Below are positions 1-8,301 of a DNA stretch of 64,000 bases, piece after piece. The translations under genes and the position numbers were made by a program. The stretch lies in assembly GCF_000427665.1 (NCBI RefSeq), contig NZ_KE386572.1, forward strand, positions 3,372,196 to 3,436,195, read 5' to 3'. This stretch comes from Geminicoccus roseus DSM 18922. Its GTDB lineage: Bacteria > Pseudomonadota > Alphaproteobacteria > Geminicoccales > Geminicoccaceae. Position 1 is the stretch's first letter; each line of letters starts with the position of its first letter. Below the pieces are notes generated by a model, which saw only the letters and a program-made list of their open reading frames with translations, did not search any database and was not told the DNA's origin.

Positions 1-181
1 CGTCGTGGTCGATCCCGGCCATGATCTTGAGCAGGGTCGACTTACCCGCACCGTTCGCGCCGAGCACACCGATCTTCGCACCCGGCAGGAACGCCAACGT
101 GACGTTCTCGAGGATCTTCTTTCCGCCCGGGAAGATCTTCGAGAGGCTCTTCATCACGTAAACGTATTGATAGGATGCCAT
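1..181 (-). CDS. ettA: Energy-dependent translational throttle protein EttA (ABC-F ATPase), N-terminal part
   Basis: Only the first 60 codons are inside the window; the gene runs off the left edge. The translation begins [17 protein letters not shown] and carries a Walker A motif (GANGAGKST) followed by [11 protein letters not shown], which is the EttA signature near residues 40-60. EttA is a soluble ABC-F protein with two ATPase domains that binds the ribosomal E site and gates entry into elongation according to ATP level. The ATG at 181 is the first in-frame start after an upstream region without coding character. The gene is divergent from the response regulator at 342, with about 160 bases between them. 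Identification as EttA rather than another ABC-F protein rests on the close N-terminal match. Confidence 0.85.
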   Translation of the reverse strand, partial: MASYQYVYVMKSLSKIFPGGKKILENVTLAFLPGAKIGVLGANGAGKSTLLKIMAGIDHD

Positions 182-341
182 GCACCGCTCCGGCTGAATC
201 AAGCACTGAAAAGGGGGGTCGAGGATCGCGAGCGGGTCCTACCACGTGATGCGAAATCACGAAAGGCGAAGCGGCTTCATGGGTTCGCTGTGGCTTGTCC
301 CTGGCCTACGGTGCCGGCAACCACAAGGAAGGCGCCCCAAG

Positions 342-755
342 ATGCGTGAGGAACCCATGGCGACCCCGGCTCCTGCCGCTGCTCACGGGAAAAGGATCCT
401 GGTGGTTGACGATGAGCCGAACATCGTCATGTCCCTCCAGTTCCTGATGACCAAGGCTGGCTTCGCGGTGGAGATCGCCCGCAACGGCCGCGAGGCGATC
501 GAGGCGCTGGAACGCGTTCCGCCCGACCTGCTGCTGCTCGACGTCATGATGCCCGAGTTCGACGGCTACGTGGTGTGCGAGCGGATCCGCCAGGATCGCC
601 GCTGGGACGGGACCCGGATCGTCATGCTGACCGCGAGGGGACGCGAGGCGGAGCGCGCCCGTGGCCTGGCGCTGGGCGCCGATGACTACGTCACCAAGCC
701 GTTCTCGACCCGGGTCCTGGTGGAGAAGGTCAAGTCGCTGCTGGGCGTGGAGTGA
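342..755 (+). CDS. Single-domain (CheY-like) response regulator
   Basis: This 137-residue protein is a lone receiver domain. The acidic pocket is in KRILVVDDEPN, the phosphoacceptor is Asp67 in LLLLDVMMPEFDG, the switch Thr is in MLTARG, and the conserved Lys119 is in DDYVTKPF. No DNA-binding or enzymatic output domain follows, so it probably acts by protein contact or as a phosphorelay intermediate. The ATG at 342 is preceded by AAGGAAGG nine bases upstream. A second ATG at 357 has GAGGAA only three bases away, so 342 is preferred. Three bases separate it from the next gene, and the transporter-fused kinase two genes down is its most likely partner. Confidence 0.9.
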   Translation: MREEPMATPAPAAAHGKRILVVDDEPNIVMSLQFLMTKAGFAVEIARNGREAIEALERVPPDLLLLDVMMPEFDGYVVCERIRQDRRWDGTRIVMLTARGREAERARGLALGADDYVTKPFSTRVLVEKVKSLLGVE

Positions 756-758
756 TCC

Positions 759-1022
759 TTGCCAGCCGAGCCCGACCTCCTGGACCCGCTCGCCCGCGCC
801 GCCCGCACCCAGAGGGCCGGGCGGTTCGCCATCGCGACCGCGATCGTGATGTGCCTGTGCATCACCCCCTTCGTGCTCGGCATGATCGACCGGCTGCTGC
901 CGGGCCTGCTGCCGGTCTGGATCGCCCTGGTCTGGCTGGTGGCGGTGGTTCTGGTCGCGCTGGCGGCCGAGCATGCGGTGGAGCGGGAGCAGGATGACGC
1001 GCAGACCGGCGAGGAGGGCTGA
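759..1022 (+). CDS. Small two-TM membrane protein linked to the SSS-kinase
   Basis: This 87-residue protein has an Arg-rich N-terminus and two hydrophobic segments (about residues 23-44 and 49-70), then an acidic tail ending DDAQTGEEG. I assign no family. It resembles in size and layout the small membrane proteins encoded just before sodium:solute symporter-type proteins. The start is a TTG at 759 with GGAG six bases upstream. The frame is open throughout, and the gene sits 3 bases after the response regulator and 2 bases before the kinase, so it is very likely co-translated. It may be an accessory subunit of the transporter-like sensor; that is inference from position only. Confidence 0.65.
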   Translation: MPAEPDLLDPLARAARTQRAGRFAIATAIVMCLCITPFVLGMIDRLLPGLLPVWIALVWLVAVVLVALAAEHAVEREQDDAQTGEEG

Positions 1023-1024
1023 GC

Positions 1025-3748
1025 GTGCAGGTCCTGTTCGTGCCGCTCCTGGCGCTGGTCTATCTCGCGCTGCTGTTCGGCATCGCCGCCTGGGGCGACC
1101 GTTCCGGCCTGCGCGGCATGCGCCTGGGCGGGCCCTGGGTGTATACGCTCAGCCTCGCCATCTACTGCACCGCCTGGACCTTCTACGGCAGCGTCGGGCA
1201 GGCAACCCATTCCGGGCTGGCCTTCCTGCCGCTCTATCTCGGCCCGACCCTCGCGATGTTCCTGAGCGGCCTCGTCCTGCACAAGATGCTGCGCATCGCG
1301 AAGGCCTACGGGATCACCTCGATCGCCGACTTCCTGGCCGCGCGCTACGGCAAGCGCTCCAAGCTGGGCGTGTTCGCCACCTGCCTGGCGCTGGTGGGGC
1401 TGACGCCCTACGTGGCGGTCCAGCTGAAAAGCATCGCCACCTCGATCGACGTGCTGATCCGCAACCAGACCGGCCTGCAGATCCCCACGCTGGCGGCGGA
1501 CACCGCGCTTTATGTCGCGATCGGCCTTGGCGCGTTCAGCATCCTGTTCGGGACCCGCCAGGTGGACGCGACCGAACGCCATCAGGGGCTGATGCTGGCC
1601 GTGGCGTTCGAAAGCCTGCTGAAGCTCGTGGTGTTCCTCGCGGTCGGGCTCTTCGTCGTCTGGGTCATGTATGACGGCCCGGTCGACCTGTACGCACGGG
1701 CGTCGTCTGCCGGCCTCGACGATCTCCTGAGCTTTGCCGGCGCCGGAATGTCCGGATGGGACTGGATGCTTCTGACGCTGGCCTCGGGCCTGGCCTTCCT
1801 GTTCCTGCCGCGCCAGTTCCAGGTGGCGGTGATCGAGAACCACAACTCGTCCCATCTGGCCCGCGCCTCCTGGGCGCTGCCGGCCTACCTCCTGCTGATC
1901 ACCCTGTTCGTGGTCCCGATCGCGATGGCAAGCCTGCTCCACGGCCTGCCGAACCCCGATCTGGCGGTGCTGAGGCTTCCGTTGGATCATGGCGCCTACC
2001 TGTTGGCGGTGGCGGTGTTCCTGGGGGGCTTCTCGGCGGCGGCGGCGATGGTGATCGTCGAGACGGTGGCCCTGTCGACCATGGTGAGCAACGAGCTGGT
2101 CGTGCCGGTCCTGCTGCGCTCGGGCTGGCTGCGGGTGGACAGCAACCAGGATCCGAGCCGCCTGATCCTCCTGATCCGCAGGATCTCCATCATCCTGATC
2201 CTGGCGGTCGGCTACGTGTTCTTCCGGCTGGTCGGCAGCAGCTATCCGCTGGCGGACCTGGGAATGATCAGCTTTGTGGCGGTCGCCCAGTTCGGCCCGC
2301 CGATGCTGCTGGGCCTGTACTGGCGGGATGCGAACTGGGTGGGCGCGCTGACCGGCCTCTGCCTTGGAGCGGGGGTGTGGTTCTACACGCTCCTGCTGCC
2401 CAGCCTGGTCAAGCCCGGCGTGATCGCCGCCAGTTTCCTGGTTCCGGGACCGCTCGGCATCGAGCTGCTGCGTCCGCAGGCCCTGTTCGGCATGGACGGG
2501 CTGAGCCCGGCAGGCCATGCGATCTTCTGGTCGCTCCTGCTCAACCTCCTGGGCCTCGTGCTGGGCTCGCTGCTCAGCCGCACCACCGGTTTGGACCGCA
2601 CCCAGGCGGAGATGTTCGTGGATGTGTGGTCGCGCGCGGACGCGACCCGGATGTGGCGCGGCGAGGTGCGGATCCGCGACCTGCGCGACCTGCTGCTGCG
2701 CTATGTCGGACCGGAACGCACGCTCGCGATGTTCGCCGCCGACGCGCGCCGCCTGGGAACGCGCCTGCCGCTGGAAGGCCGCGCCGACGCCCGGCTGGTG
2801 CAGATCGCGGAGCGCCAGCTGGCCCGCTCGGTCGGCTCCGCCTCCGCGCGCGCCCTGATCGGGTCGATGGTGAAGGGCGAGTATATCGGCTCGCAGAACG
2901 TCATGGAGATCCTGAAGGAAACGTCGCAGGTGATCCGGTACTCGCGCGAACTGGAGCGCAAATCCGTGGAGTTGGAGCGGGCGACCGAGGATCTGCGCGA
3001 CGCGAACAAGCGGCTGCGGGATCTCGACCGGCTGAAGGACGACTTCATCGCCACGGTCAGCCACGAGCTGCGCACCCCGCTCACCTCGATCCGCGCCTTC
3101 TCCGAGATCGTGCGCGACAATCCCGACCTGACCGAGGAGGAGCGCGAGAGCTTTCTCGGCGTGGTGACCCGGGAGACCGAGCGTCTTTCCCGCCTGATCA
3201 ACGACATCCTGGACATGTCCAAGATCGAATCCGGCCGGATGCACTGGCGGATCGCGCCGGTTCCGCTCGCCGGGATCATCCGCGACGCGATCGACACCAC
3301 CATGCCCCTGCTGGACGAGCGGCAGGTCACGCTCAGCACGAGCCTGGGGCGGGAAGGGCTGATCGTCCAGGCGGATCCGGATCGCCTGGAACAGGTGATC
3401 ATCAACCTGATCGGCAATGCCTGCAAGTTCGTGGGCGTGGGGCGCGGCCGCGTGCATGTCGCCATCGAGGAGGGACCGCACCAGGTGAGCGTGCGGATCG
3501 AGGACGACGGCCCGGGCGTGCCGCCCGACGAGCGCGAAGCGATATTCGGCAAGTTCATCCAGCTGGGCGACCGGCTCACCGCCAAGCCCGACGGCACCGG
3601 GCTCGGCCTGTCGATCAGCCGGCAGATCATCGAGGCGTTCGGCGGGACCCTGCGGGTGGAGGCATCGGAACTGGGCGGGGCTGCCTTCGTCGCAACCCTG
3701 CGTGTTCCCGACGAAGCTCGGACCGCCGCGCCGGCAGAGGCCGACTAA
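1025..3748 (+). CDS. Sodium:solute symporter-type sensor histidine kinase (CbrA-like)
   Basis: This 907-residue protein joins a transporter to a kinase. Residues 1 to about 520 form roughly 13 membrane segments of the sodium:solute symporter type (WGDRSG, then AIYCTAWTFYGSVG). A helical linker (about 530-620) occupies the place of the STAC domain in CbrA-type sensors. A coiled coil leads to the DHp helix with His680 in SHELRTPL. The HATPase domain has N (IGNACKF), G1 (EDDGPGVPP) and G2 (GTGLGLS) boxes. It is a GTG start with GAGGAGGG upstream. In CbrA the transporter part takes up histidine; the ligand here is unknown. No receiver domain is fused, so phosphate must go to a separate regulator, plausibly the one at 342. 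Confidence 0.92.
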   Translation: MQVLFVPLLALVYLALLFGIAAWGDRSGLRGMRLGGPWVYTLSLAIYCTAWTFYGSVGQATHSGLAFLPLYLGPTLAMFLSGLVLHKMLRIAKAYGITSIADFLAARYGKRSKLGVFATCLALVGLTPYVAVQLKSIATSIDVLIRNQTGLQIPTLAADTALYVAIGLGAFSILFGTRQVDATERHQGLMLAVAFESLLKLVVFLAVGLFVVWVMYDGPVDLYARASSAGLDDLLSFAGAGMSGWDWMLLTLASGLAFLFLPRQFQVAVIENHNSSHLARASWALPAYLLLITLFVVPIAMASLLHGLPNPDLAVLRLPLDHGAYLLAVAVFLGGFSAAAAMVIVETVALSTMVSNELVVPVLLRSGWLRVDSNQDPSRLILLIRRISIILILAVGYVFFRLVGSSYPLADLGMISFVAVAQFGPPMLLGLYWRDANWVGALTGLCLGAGVWFYTLLLPSLVKPGVIAASFLVPGPLGIELLRPQALFGMDGLSPAGHAIFWSLLLNLLGLVLGSLLSRTTGLDRTQAEMFVDVWSRADATRMWRGEVRIRDLRDLLLRYVGPERTLAMFAADARRLGTRLPLEGRADARLVQIAERQLARSVGSASARALIGSMVKGEYIGSQNVMEILKETSQVIRYSRELERKSVELERATEDLRDANKRLRDLDRLKDDFIATVSHELRTPLTSIRAFSEIVRDNPDLTEEERESFLGVVTRETERLSRLINDILDMSKIESGRMHWRIAPVPLAGIIRDAIDTTMPLLDERQVTLSTSLGREGLIVQADPDRLEQVIINLIGNACKFVGVGRGRVHVAIEEGPHQVSVRIEDDGPGVPPDEREAIFGKFIQLGDRLTAKPDGTGLGLSISRQIIEAFGGTLRVEASELGGAAFVATLRVPDEARTAAPAEAD

Positions 3749-3785
3749 CCATCAAGGCGCCCGCGCTGCCCGGGATCCCGCCGTC

Positions 3786-4265
3786 TCAGGACGAGCCGGC
3801 GGGGTGCGGCTCGTCCTGGATGGCAAGCTCGTCCGAATCGAGCGCCGGGTCGGCCTGGTCCCGCATCTGCGCCAGCGTGGTGCGGTCGAGGACCTCCGCC
3901 ATGGCGTCGCGGACGCTCTGCATCAGGATCCGGACCGAACAGGTCGGGACATCCCGGCAGTCGGTGCAGGGAAGGTAGTTCTTGCGCCGTGCGCAGGGGA
4001 TCGGGGCGATCGGCCCGTCCAGCGTGCGCACGACCTGGCCCATGTGGATGTCGTCCGCGGAGCGGGCCAGCATGAACCCGCCCCCCGGCCCCTTCTTGCT
4101 GCGCACGAACCCGGCCTTGCGCAGGTCGAGCAGGATGGTGTCGAGGAATGGCTTCGGGATACCGTTGGTCTCGGCGATCTCCGCCGCCTGGGTGGAGCGG
4201 CCTTCTGGCAGCTTCGCCAGATGGACCATCGCTTTTAGGCCATATTTGCCCTTGTTCGTGAGCAC
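3786..4265 (-). CDS. Rrf2-family transcriptional regulator with four-cysteine cluster motif
   Basis: This 159-residue protein has an N-terminal winged helix (MLTNKGKYGLKAMVHLA) and the Rrf2 signature KKGPGGGFMLAR in the wing. The region that binds an iron-sulfur cluster in IscR/RirA/NsrR contains Cys91, Cys100, Cys103 and Cys109. Such proteins sense iron, Fe-S status, NO or cysteine supply. An acidic C-terminal tail (about residues 140-159) is extra. It is divergent from a sulfate-binding protein with 263 bases between them, so control of sulfur uptake in the manner of CymR-like Rrf2 proteins is a reasonable inference. The four cysteines would favour a cluster-sensing type over CymR itself. 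The gene ends convergent with the kinase at 1025. Confidence 0.9.
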   Translation of the reverse strand: MLTNKGKYGLKAMVHLAKLPEGRSTQAAEIAETNGIPKPFLDTILLDLRKAGFVRSKKGPGGGFMLARSADDIHMGQVVRTLDGPIAPIPCARRKNYLPCTDCRDVPTCSVRILMQSVRDAMAEVLDRTTLAQMRDQADPALDSDELAIQDEPHPAGSS

Positions 4266-4419
4266 GATCGATCCCGCAAGGCCGATTCCCGATTAAACCC
4301 GCCATGCAGGGCGAGTACCCCGATTCCACCCCCTCCCGCAATTGCATGCAGGGCGACGGCGGCGCTTCCCCGACCAATGATCGGGCCGCGAACGCCGCGA
4401 GCACCGTCGGCAAACGCGG

Positions 4420-4448
4420 TTGTTGATAAATTTCGTAAACTATATAAT
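4420..4448 (+). promoter_or_regulatory. Predicted sigma70-type promoter of the sulfate-binding protein gene
   Basis: A perfect TATAAT lies at 4443-4448, and TTGTTG at 4420-4425 gives a 17-base spacer; TTGATA at 4423-4428 would leave only 14. The stretch 4420-4452 is strikingly AT-rich for this genome. It ends about 80 bases before the ATG at 4529. An Rrf2 protein bound here could block transcription, but I found no convincing dyad. Confidence 0.45.
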
Positions 4449-4528
4449 CTTTCCTGCGCCATCGCATGAGCGATCCGGCAGCGTTCGGCCGGCCGCTGAG
4501 CGGTCTCTTCCGGGAATGGAGAACGGAC

Positions 4529-5551
4529 ATGACCCTGCTGACCCGCCGAAAGGCGTCCCTCCTGCTGGCCGGAGGCATGGCGGCCATGGCTGGCGGCCGT
4601 CCCGCCCGGGCGGCCACCGAGATCCTGAACGTCTCCTACGATCCGACCCGCGAGCTCTATGTCGACCTGAACGCATTGTTCACCGCTGCCTGGCAGCAGC
4701 GGACGGGCGAGGAGGTGACGATCCGCACCTCCCATGGCGGCTCGGGCAAGCAGGCGCGCTCGGTGATCGACGGGCTGGACGGGGATGTGGTGACCCTGGC
4801 CCTGGCCGGGGACATCGACGCGATCGCCGAGCATGGCGGAAAGCTGCCCAGGGACTGGCAGACAAGGCTGCCCTACAACAGCACGCCCTACACCTCGACG
4901 ATCGTGTTCCTGGTGCGCAAGGGCAACCCGCAGGGGATCCAGGACTGGGGCGACCTGGTGAAGGAGGGCGTGCGGGTGATCACGCCCAACCCGAAGACCT
5001 CCGGAGGAGCCCGCTGGAACTACCTGGCGGCCTGGGCCTGGGCGCTGCGGCAGCCGGGCGGCGACGCCGCTAGCGCGGAGGCGTTTGTCGGCGAGTTGTA
5101 CCGCCATGTCCCGATCCTCGACACCGGCGCCCGGGGCGCGACCACCACCTTCGTGCAGCGCCGCCAGGGCGACGTCCTGCTCGCCTGGGAGAACGAGGCG
5201 CTCCTGTCGCTCGCGGAGTTCGGGGCGGACCGGTTCGAGATCGTGGCGCCTTCGGTCAGCATCCTGGCCGAGCCGCCCGTGGCCCTGGTCGACAGCGTGG
5301 TCGATGCCAAGGGCACCCGGGAGGTGGCGCAGGCCTATCTGGAGTTCCTCTACACGCCCGAGGGCCAGCGCGCCGCGGCCCGGCATTACTACCGCCCGCG
5401 CGAGCCGCAGCATGCCGATCCGGAGGACATGGCCCGCTTCTCCGCCCTCGAACTCGTCGGGATCGACGAGATGTTCGGCGGCTGGGGCAAGGCGCAGCCC
5501 GAGCATTTCGGCAATGGCGGGATCTTCGACCGGATCTATCGTCCCGGGTGA
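4529..5551 (+). CDS. Sulfate/thiosulfate ABC transporter, periplasmic substrate-binding protein
   Basis: This 340-residue protein of the Sbp/CysP family binds sulfate or thiosulfate in the periplasm and passes it to a CysTWA permease. After the signal sequence it has [13 protein letters not shown], then [13 protein letters not shown] and [14 protein letters not shown], all typical of the family. The N-terminus is [12 protein letters not shown], a twin-arginine-like export signal ending near ARAA (about residue 29). The ATG at 4529 has GGAG ten bases upstream; an in-frame ATG at 4466 would bury the signal. No cysT, cysW or cysA gene is beside it, so the permease must be encoded elsewhere. Family fit is strong; sulfate versus thiosulfate cannot be told. 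Confidence 0.88.
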   Translation: MTLLTRRKASLLLAGGMAAMAGGRPARAATEILNVSYDPTRELYVDLNALFTAAWQQRTGEEVTIRTSHGGSGKQARSVIDGLDGDVVTLALAGDIDAIAEHGGKLPRDWQTRLPYNSTPYTSTIVFLVRKGNPQGIQDWGDLVKEGVRVITPNPKTSGGARWNYLAAWAWALRQPGGDAASAEAFVGELYRHVPILDTGARGATTTFVQRRQGDVLLAWENEALLSLAEFGADRFEIVAPSVSILAEPPVALVDSVVDAKGTREVAQAYLEFLYTPEGQRAAARHYYRPREPQHADPEDMARFSALELVGIDEMFGGWGKAQPEHFGNGGIFDRIYRPG

Positions 5552-5584
5552 GGTGCGCCGCCGGCACGGTCGCGGCCCGCGGCC

Positions 5585-6706
5585 TCACCAGGGCACGTGG
5601 TCGGGGAACAGGGCCTTGCTCAGCTTGAAGAACAGCGGGCCGGACTGGCTCACATCGTCCTCGTCCAGCCGGTTCACGTTGATCACCATCACCGCCTGCA
5701 GGGCCGGCAGGTACCACATCTCCGAGCTGAAGCCGAAGATCGTCCCGTTATGGCCGCAGAACGGGCCGAGCTTGATGACCCCCTCTCCGTAACGGGCGAC
5801 GCCGATCCGCTTGCCGAGGGTGCGGGTCCGCAGCCGGGCCTCCTGCGTCGCCGGCTTCAGCAGGTGGCCGGCGCACAGCTCCTTGGCCCAGATCCGCAGG
5901 TCGGTGAGGTTGGAGACGATGGCGCCCGCCCCGCCGGCGGGCGCCGGGTTGAGCAGGGTCGTATCGATGAACTGCCCGACGTCCGGGTCGAGGCTGTAGC
6001 CGTGCAGCCGCCCGTAAAGGAACGGCACCTGCGGATAGAAGGAGTTCTTCATGCCGAGCGGCCGGAAGATCCGGTCGGCGAGCAGGCGGTCGATCCTTCG
6101 GCCGGTGACCTTCTCCAGGATCACGCCCAGCATGAGATAGTTCAGGTTGTTGTACTGGGTCGTCTGGTTCGGCGGCGTGAATTGGTCGGCGAGCTTGGCG
6201 CCGCGCTCGATCATGTCGGCAGGCGTGAGCGTGGTCAGGCGGTTCTGGAAGTATTCCTCGATGAACTCCTGCCCCAAGGGGTCGGCAAGCCCGCTGCGCA
6301 TCCGCAGCAGGTCGACGACGCGGATCCGGTCGGCATGGGGAAAATCGGGAAACCACTTGGAGATCTTGTCCCACTTGCTGAGCCTGTTCTCGTCGGCGAG
6401 CTGCAGGATCGCCGTGGCGATGACGGTCTTGGTGATGCTCGCGATACGGAACAGCTCGGTGGGCTCGCGCCGCCGCCCGGTGCGCAGGTCGGCCTTGCCC
6501 ATGCTGGCGACATAGCGGCCCTCGCCGGGAACCCAGATCCCCACCACGACGCTTGGCAGGTTCTCCGCCTTGATTTCATCAGCGATGATCCGGTCCAGCT
6601 TCTGGATGTTGTCCGCCGAGAAGCGATCGGCCGCATGGGCCAGGCCTGCCCAGCAACAAACTAATCCGGCGGCGGCCAGTGCCGCCCATCGGGGAATCAT
6701 GAACAT
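5585..6706 (-). CDS. Exported serine hydrolase of the beta-lactamase/PBP fold
   Basis: This 373-residue protein has a Sec signal peptide (cleaved after GLAHA, about residue 25) and the fold of class C beta-lactamases, DD-peptidases and esterases. The catalytic motifs are SITK (Ser90, Lys93), the Tyr motif YNN (Tyr185) and HNG (His319) in the place of KTG. The ATG at 6706 has GGGAGGAA just upstream on the coding strand; an earlier in-frame start at 6808 lacks signal-peptide character. It may be a peptidase or esterase acting on cell wall or small esters; substrate cannot be read from sequence. The neighbour at 6834 has the same fold and direction, so the two may be old paralogues. Confidence 0.85.
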   Translation of the reverse strand: MFMIPRWAALAAAGLVCCWAGLAHAADRFSADNIQKLDRIIADEIKAENLPSVVVGIWVPGEGRYVASMGKADLRTGRRREPTELFRIASITKTVIATAILQLADENRLSKWDKISKWFPDFPHADRIRVVDLLRMRSGLADPLGQEFIEEYFQNRLTTLTPADMIERGAKLADQFTPPNQTTQYNNLNYLMLGVILEKVTGRRIDRLLADRIFRPLGMKNSFYPQVPFLYGRLHGYSLDPDVGQFIDTTLLNPAPAGGAGAIVSNLTDLRIWAKELCAGHLLKPATQEARLRTRTLGKRIGVARYGEGVIKLGPFCGHNGTIFGFSSEMWYLPALQAVMVINVNRLDEDDVSQSGPLFFKLSKALFPDHVPW

Positions 6707-6833
6707 GGTTCCTCCCAGTCCGGTCGCCTGCTGCCGAAGCCATCGCGGCAGCAGCGCCATTCCCGGCTTCGCGCGGTCCTTCACCAAGAGCGGGCGACCG
6801 ACCGGCACGACGCATGATCAAAATGATGTTCAG

Positions 6834-8129
6834 TCAGTCGAAATCTTGCGGTGCCTCTGGACCGTCGTCCGGGGCTGACCGGTCGGTGATCAGCTCGTAC
6901 AGCTTGAGGGCCAGGGGAGGGAGCTCGTCCTTTCCTTCTGGAGCCTGACTGTTGGCGAACACCGTTACCACCAGATCGTCCTTGGGAAAGTAGAAGTGGA
7001 CGGCGCGGTAACCCAGCGTGATCCCCTCGTAGAACCAAAGATGCCCAAGGCCGGGTGCATAGGCGGCCGCCACGCCCAGGCCAAATCCGCGCGGATCCTC
7101 CGCCGTCGTTTCGGGGATGGGCTTGCCGGATTCCAGCGAGACCAGCTCCAGCATCTCCTTGAGCTGCTTGGGCGGCAGGACCCGCCCAGCGAACAGGCCG
7201 CGCACCCAGCGCTGCAGGTCGCGCGGTGTCGATACGACCCCGCCGGCCGCACCTGCCCAGCTGATGTCGGCGCGGCGCATGTTCTTGCCGACCAGGGGCG
7301 CCAGCGGCGCCACCTTGCAGTCGGGCTCGTAAACGCCGCAGGTCGGATTGTTGAAGTAGCCGCTCGACATGCGGGCAAGCACACTTTCGGGCAGGGCCCG
7401 TGGCTCGTAGAAGCTGTCCTTCATGTACAGCCGATCGAAGAGGCCGGTCTGGTAGAGCTGCTTCAAGCTCCTTCCGGACGCCTTCTCCGCGATCATGCCA
7501 GCCAGAATGTAGTTGGTGTTCGAGTAGAACCAGCCAGTGCTGGTCGGCAGCTGGTTGGTGGGCGTCGGATAGGCGAACGCGATCAACTGCTCAGGCGTGT
7601 AGTGCCGGTTCGGGTGGTTCGCCTGTGAGGCCATGAACGCATCCGCCTCGGTATAGGTCGGAATGCCGCTGGTCATGTTCAGCAGCCGGCGGATGCTGAC
7701 CTTGCGCCAGGCCGGGTATTGCGGGAGCCAGTCACCGACCGTCTGGTCGATGTCGAGCAGGCCCTGGGCTTCCAGCTGCAGGAGCACCGCCGCGGTCATC
7801 TGCTTGGTGTTGCTGCCGATCTGGTAGAGGGTCCGGCGCGTGATCCGCTCGCCGCTGTCGTAGAACTTGGTGGTGCCGGCCACCGCGCTGATGCCGGTCT
7901 CTCCATCCCTGAAGCTGACGAACGCGGAGACGCCGCTGATCAGCTCGATCTTCCGCCGCTCCTTCAGGTAGCTCTGGAGAGCGGCGGTCATCTTCGCCCG
8001 CAGTTCCTCGCGGCTTTCTGCGGCGGCCGGAAGCGCCCCGGCGCCCAGCAGCAGGCCCATCATGAGCGCGCCTAGAAGCGAGCGGCGGACACAGCCGGCA
8101 CCTTGAGCCAGCGTCTGAGTGATCGTCAT
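6834..8129 (-). CDS. Exported serine hydrolase of the beta-lactamase/PBP fold, divergent third motif
   Basis: This 431-residue protein has a signal peptide (about residues 1-37, ending LPAAAES). The first two active-site motifs are present: SNTK (Ser106, Lys109) and YSN (Tyr202). At the position of KTG/HxG it has FYEGITLGY, so the basic residue is missing. A pair of cysteines (GVYEPDCK and NPTCG) could form a disulfide in the periplasm. GGAGGAAAC precedes the ATG at 8129. It lies upstream of the 5585-6706 gene in the same direction with about 127 bases between, so co-transcription is possible. I infer a peptidase/esterase, not an antibiotic-inactivating enzyme. Confidence 0.87.
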   Translation of the reverse strand: MTITQTLAQGAGCVRRSLLGALMMGLLLGAGALPAAAESREELRAKMTAALQSYLKERRKIELISGVSAFVSFRDGETGISAVAGTTKFYDSGERITRRTLYQIGSNTKQMTAAVLLQLEAQGLLDIDQTVGDWLPQYPAWRKVSIRRLLNMTSGIPTYTEADAFMASQANHPNRHYTPEQLIAFAYPTPTNQLPTSTGWFYSNTNYILAGMIAEKASGRSLKQLYQTGLFDRLYMKDSFYEPRALPESVLARMSSGYFNNPTCGVYEPDCKVAPLAPLVGKNMRRADISWAGAAGGVVSTPRDLQRWVRGLFAGRVLPPKQLKEMLELVSLESGKPIPETTAEDPRGFGLGVAAAYAPGLGHLWFYEGITLGYRAVHFYFPKDDLVVTVFANSQAPEGKDELPPLALKLYELITDRSAPDDGPEAPQDFD

Positions 8130-8301
8130 GTTTCCTCCGGGCCGTCCGACGGGATTCGGGGGATCAGCGCATCAGCTCGAGCCCTTATCCAATGGGTGGC
8201 ACGGTGGGCGGCGGTGAGTCCTGCGCCGCTTGTGGAAGAAGATGGAATTGAATGGAAATTCCATCAGAACAGCGGCGACTGGAACGGACCTCCGCTGCGC
8301 T

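Noticed and set aside
686-3481. Long open frame on the minus strand over the kinase gene
   Set aside because: High-GC antisense shadow; composition is Arg/His/Gln/Gly-rich without domains, and the plus strand encodes a clear kinase.
5585-8129. Beta-lactamase resistance genes
   Set aside because: Only the general serine-hydrolase fold is shown; the third motif is not KTG and no AmpR-type regulator is adjacent.
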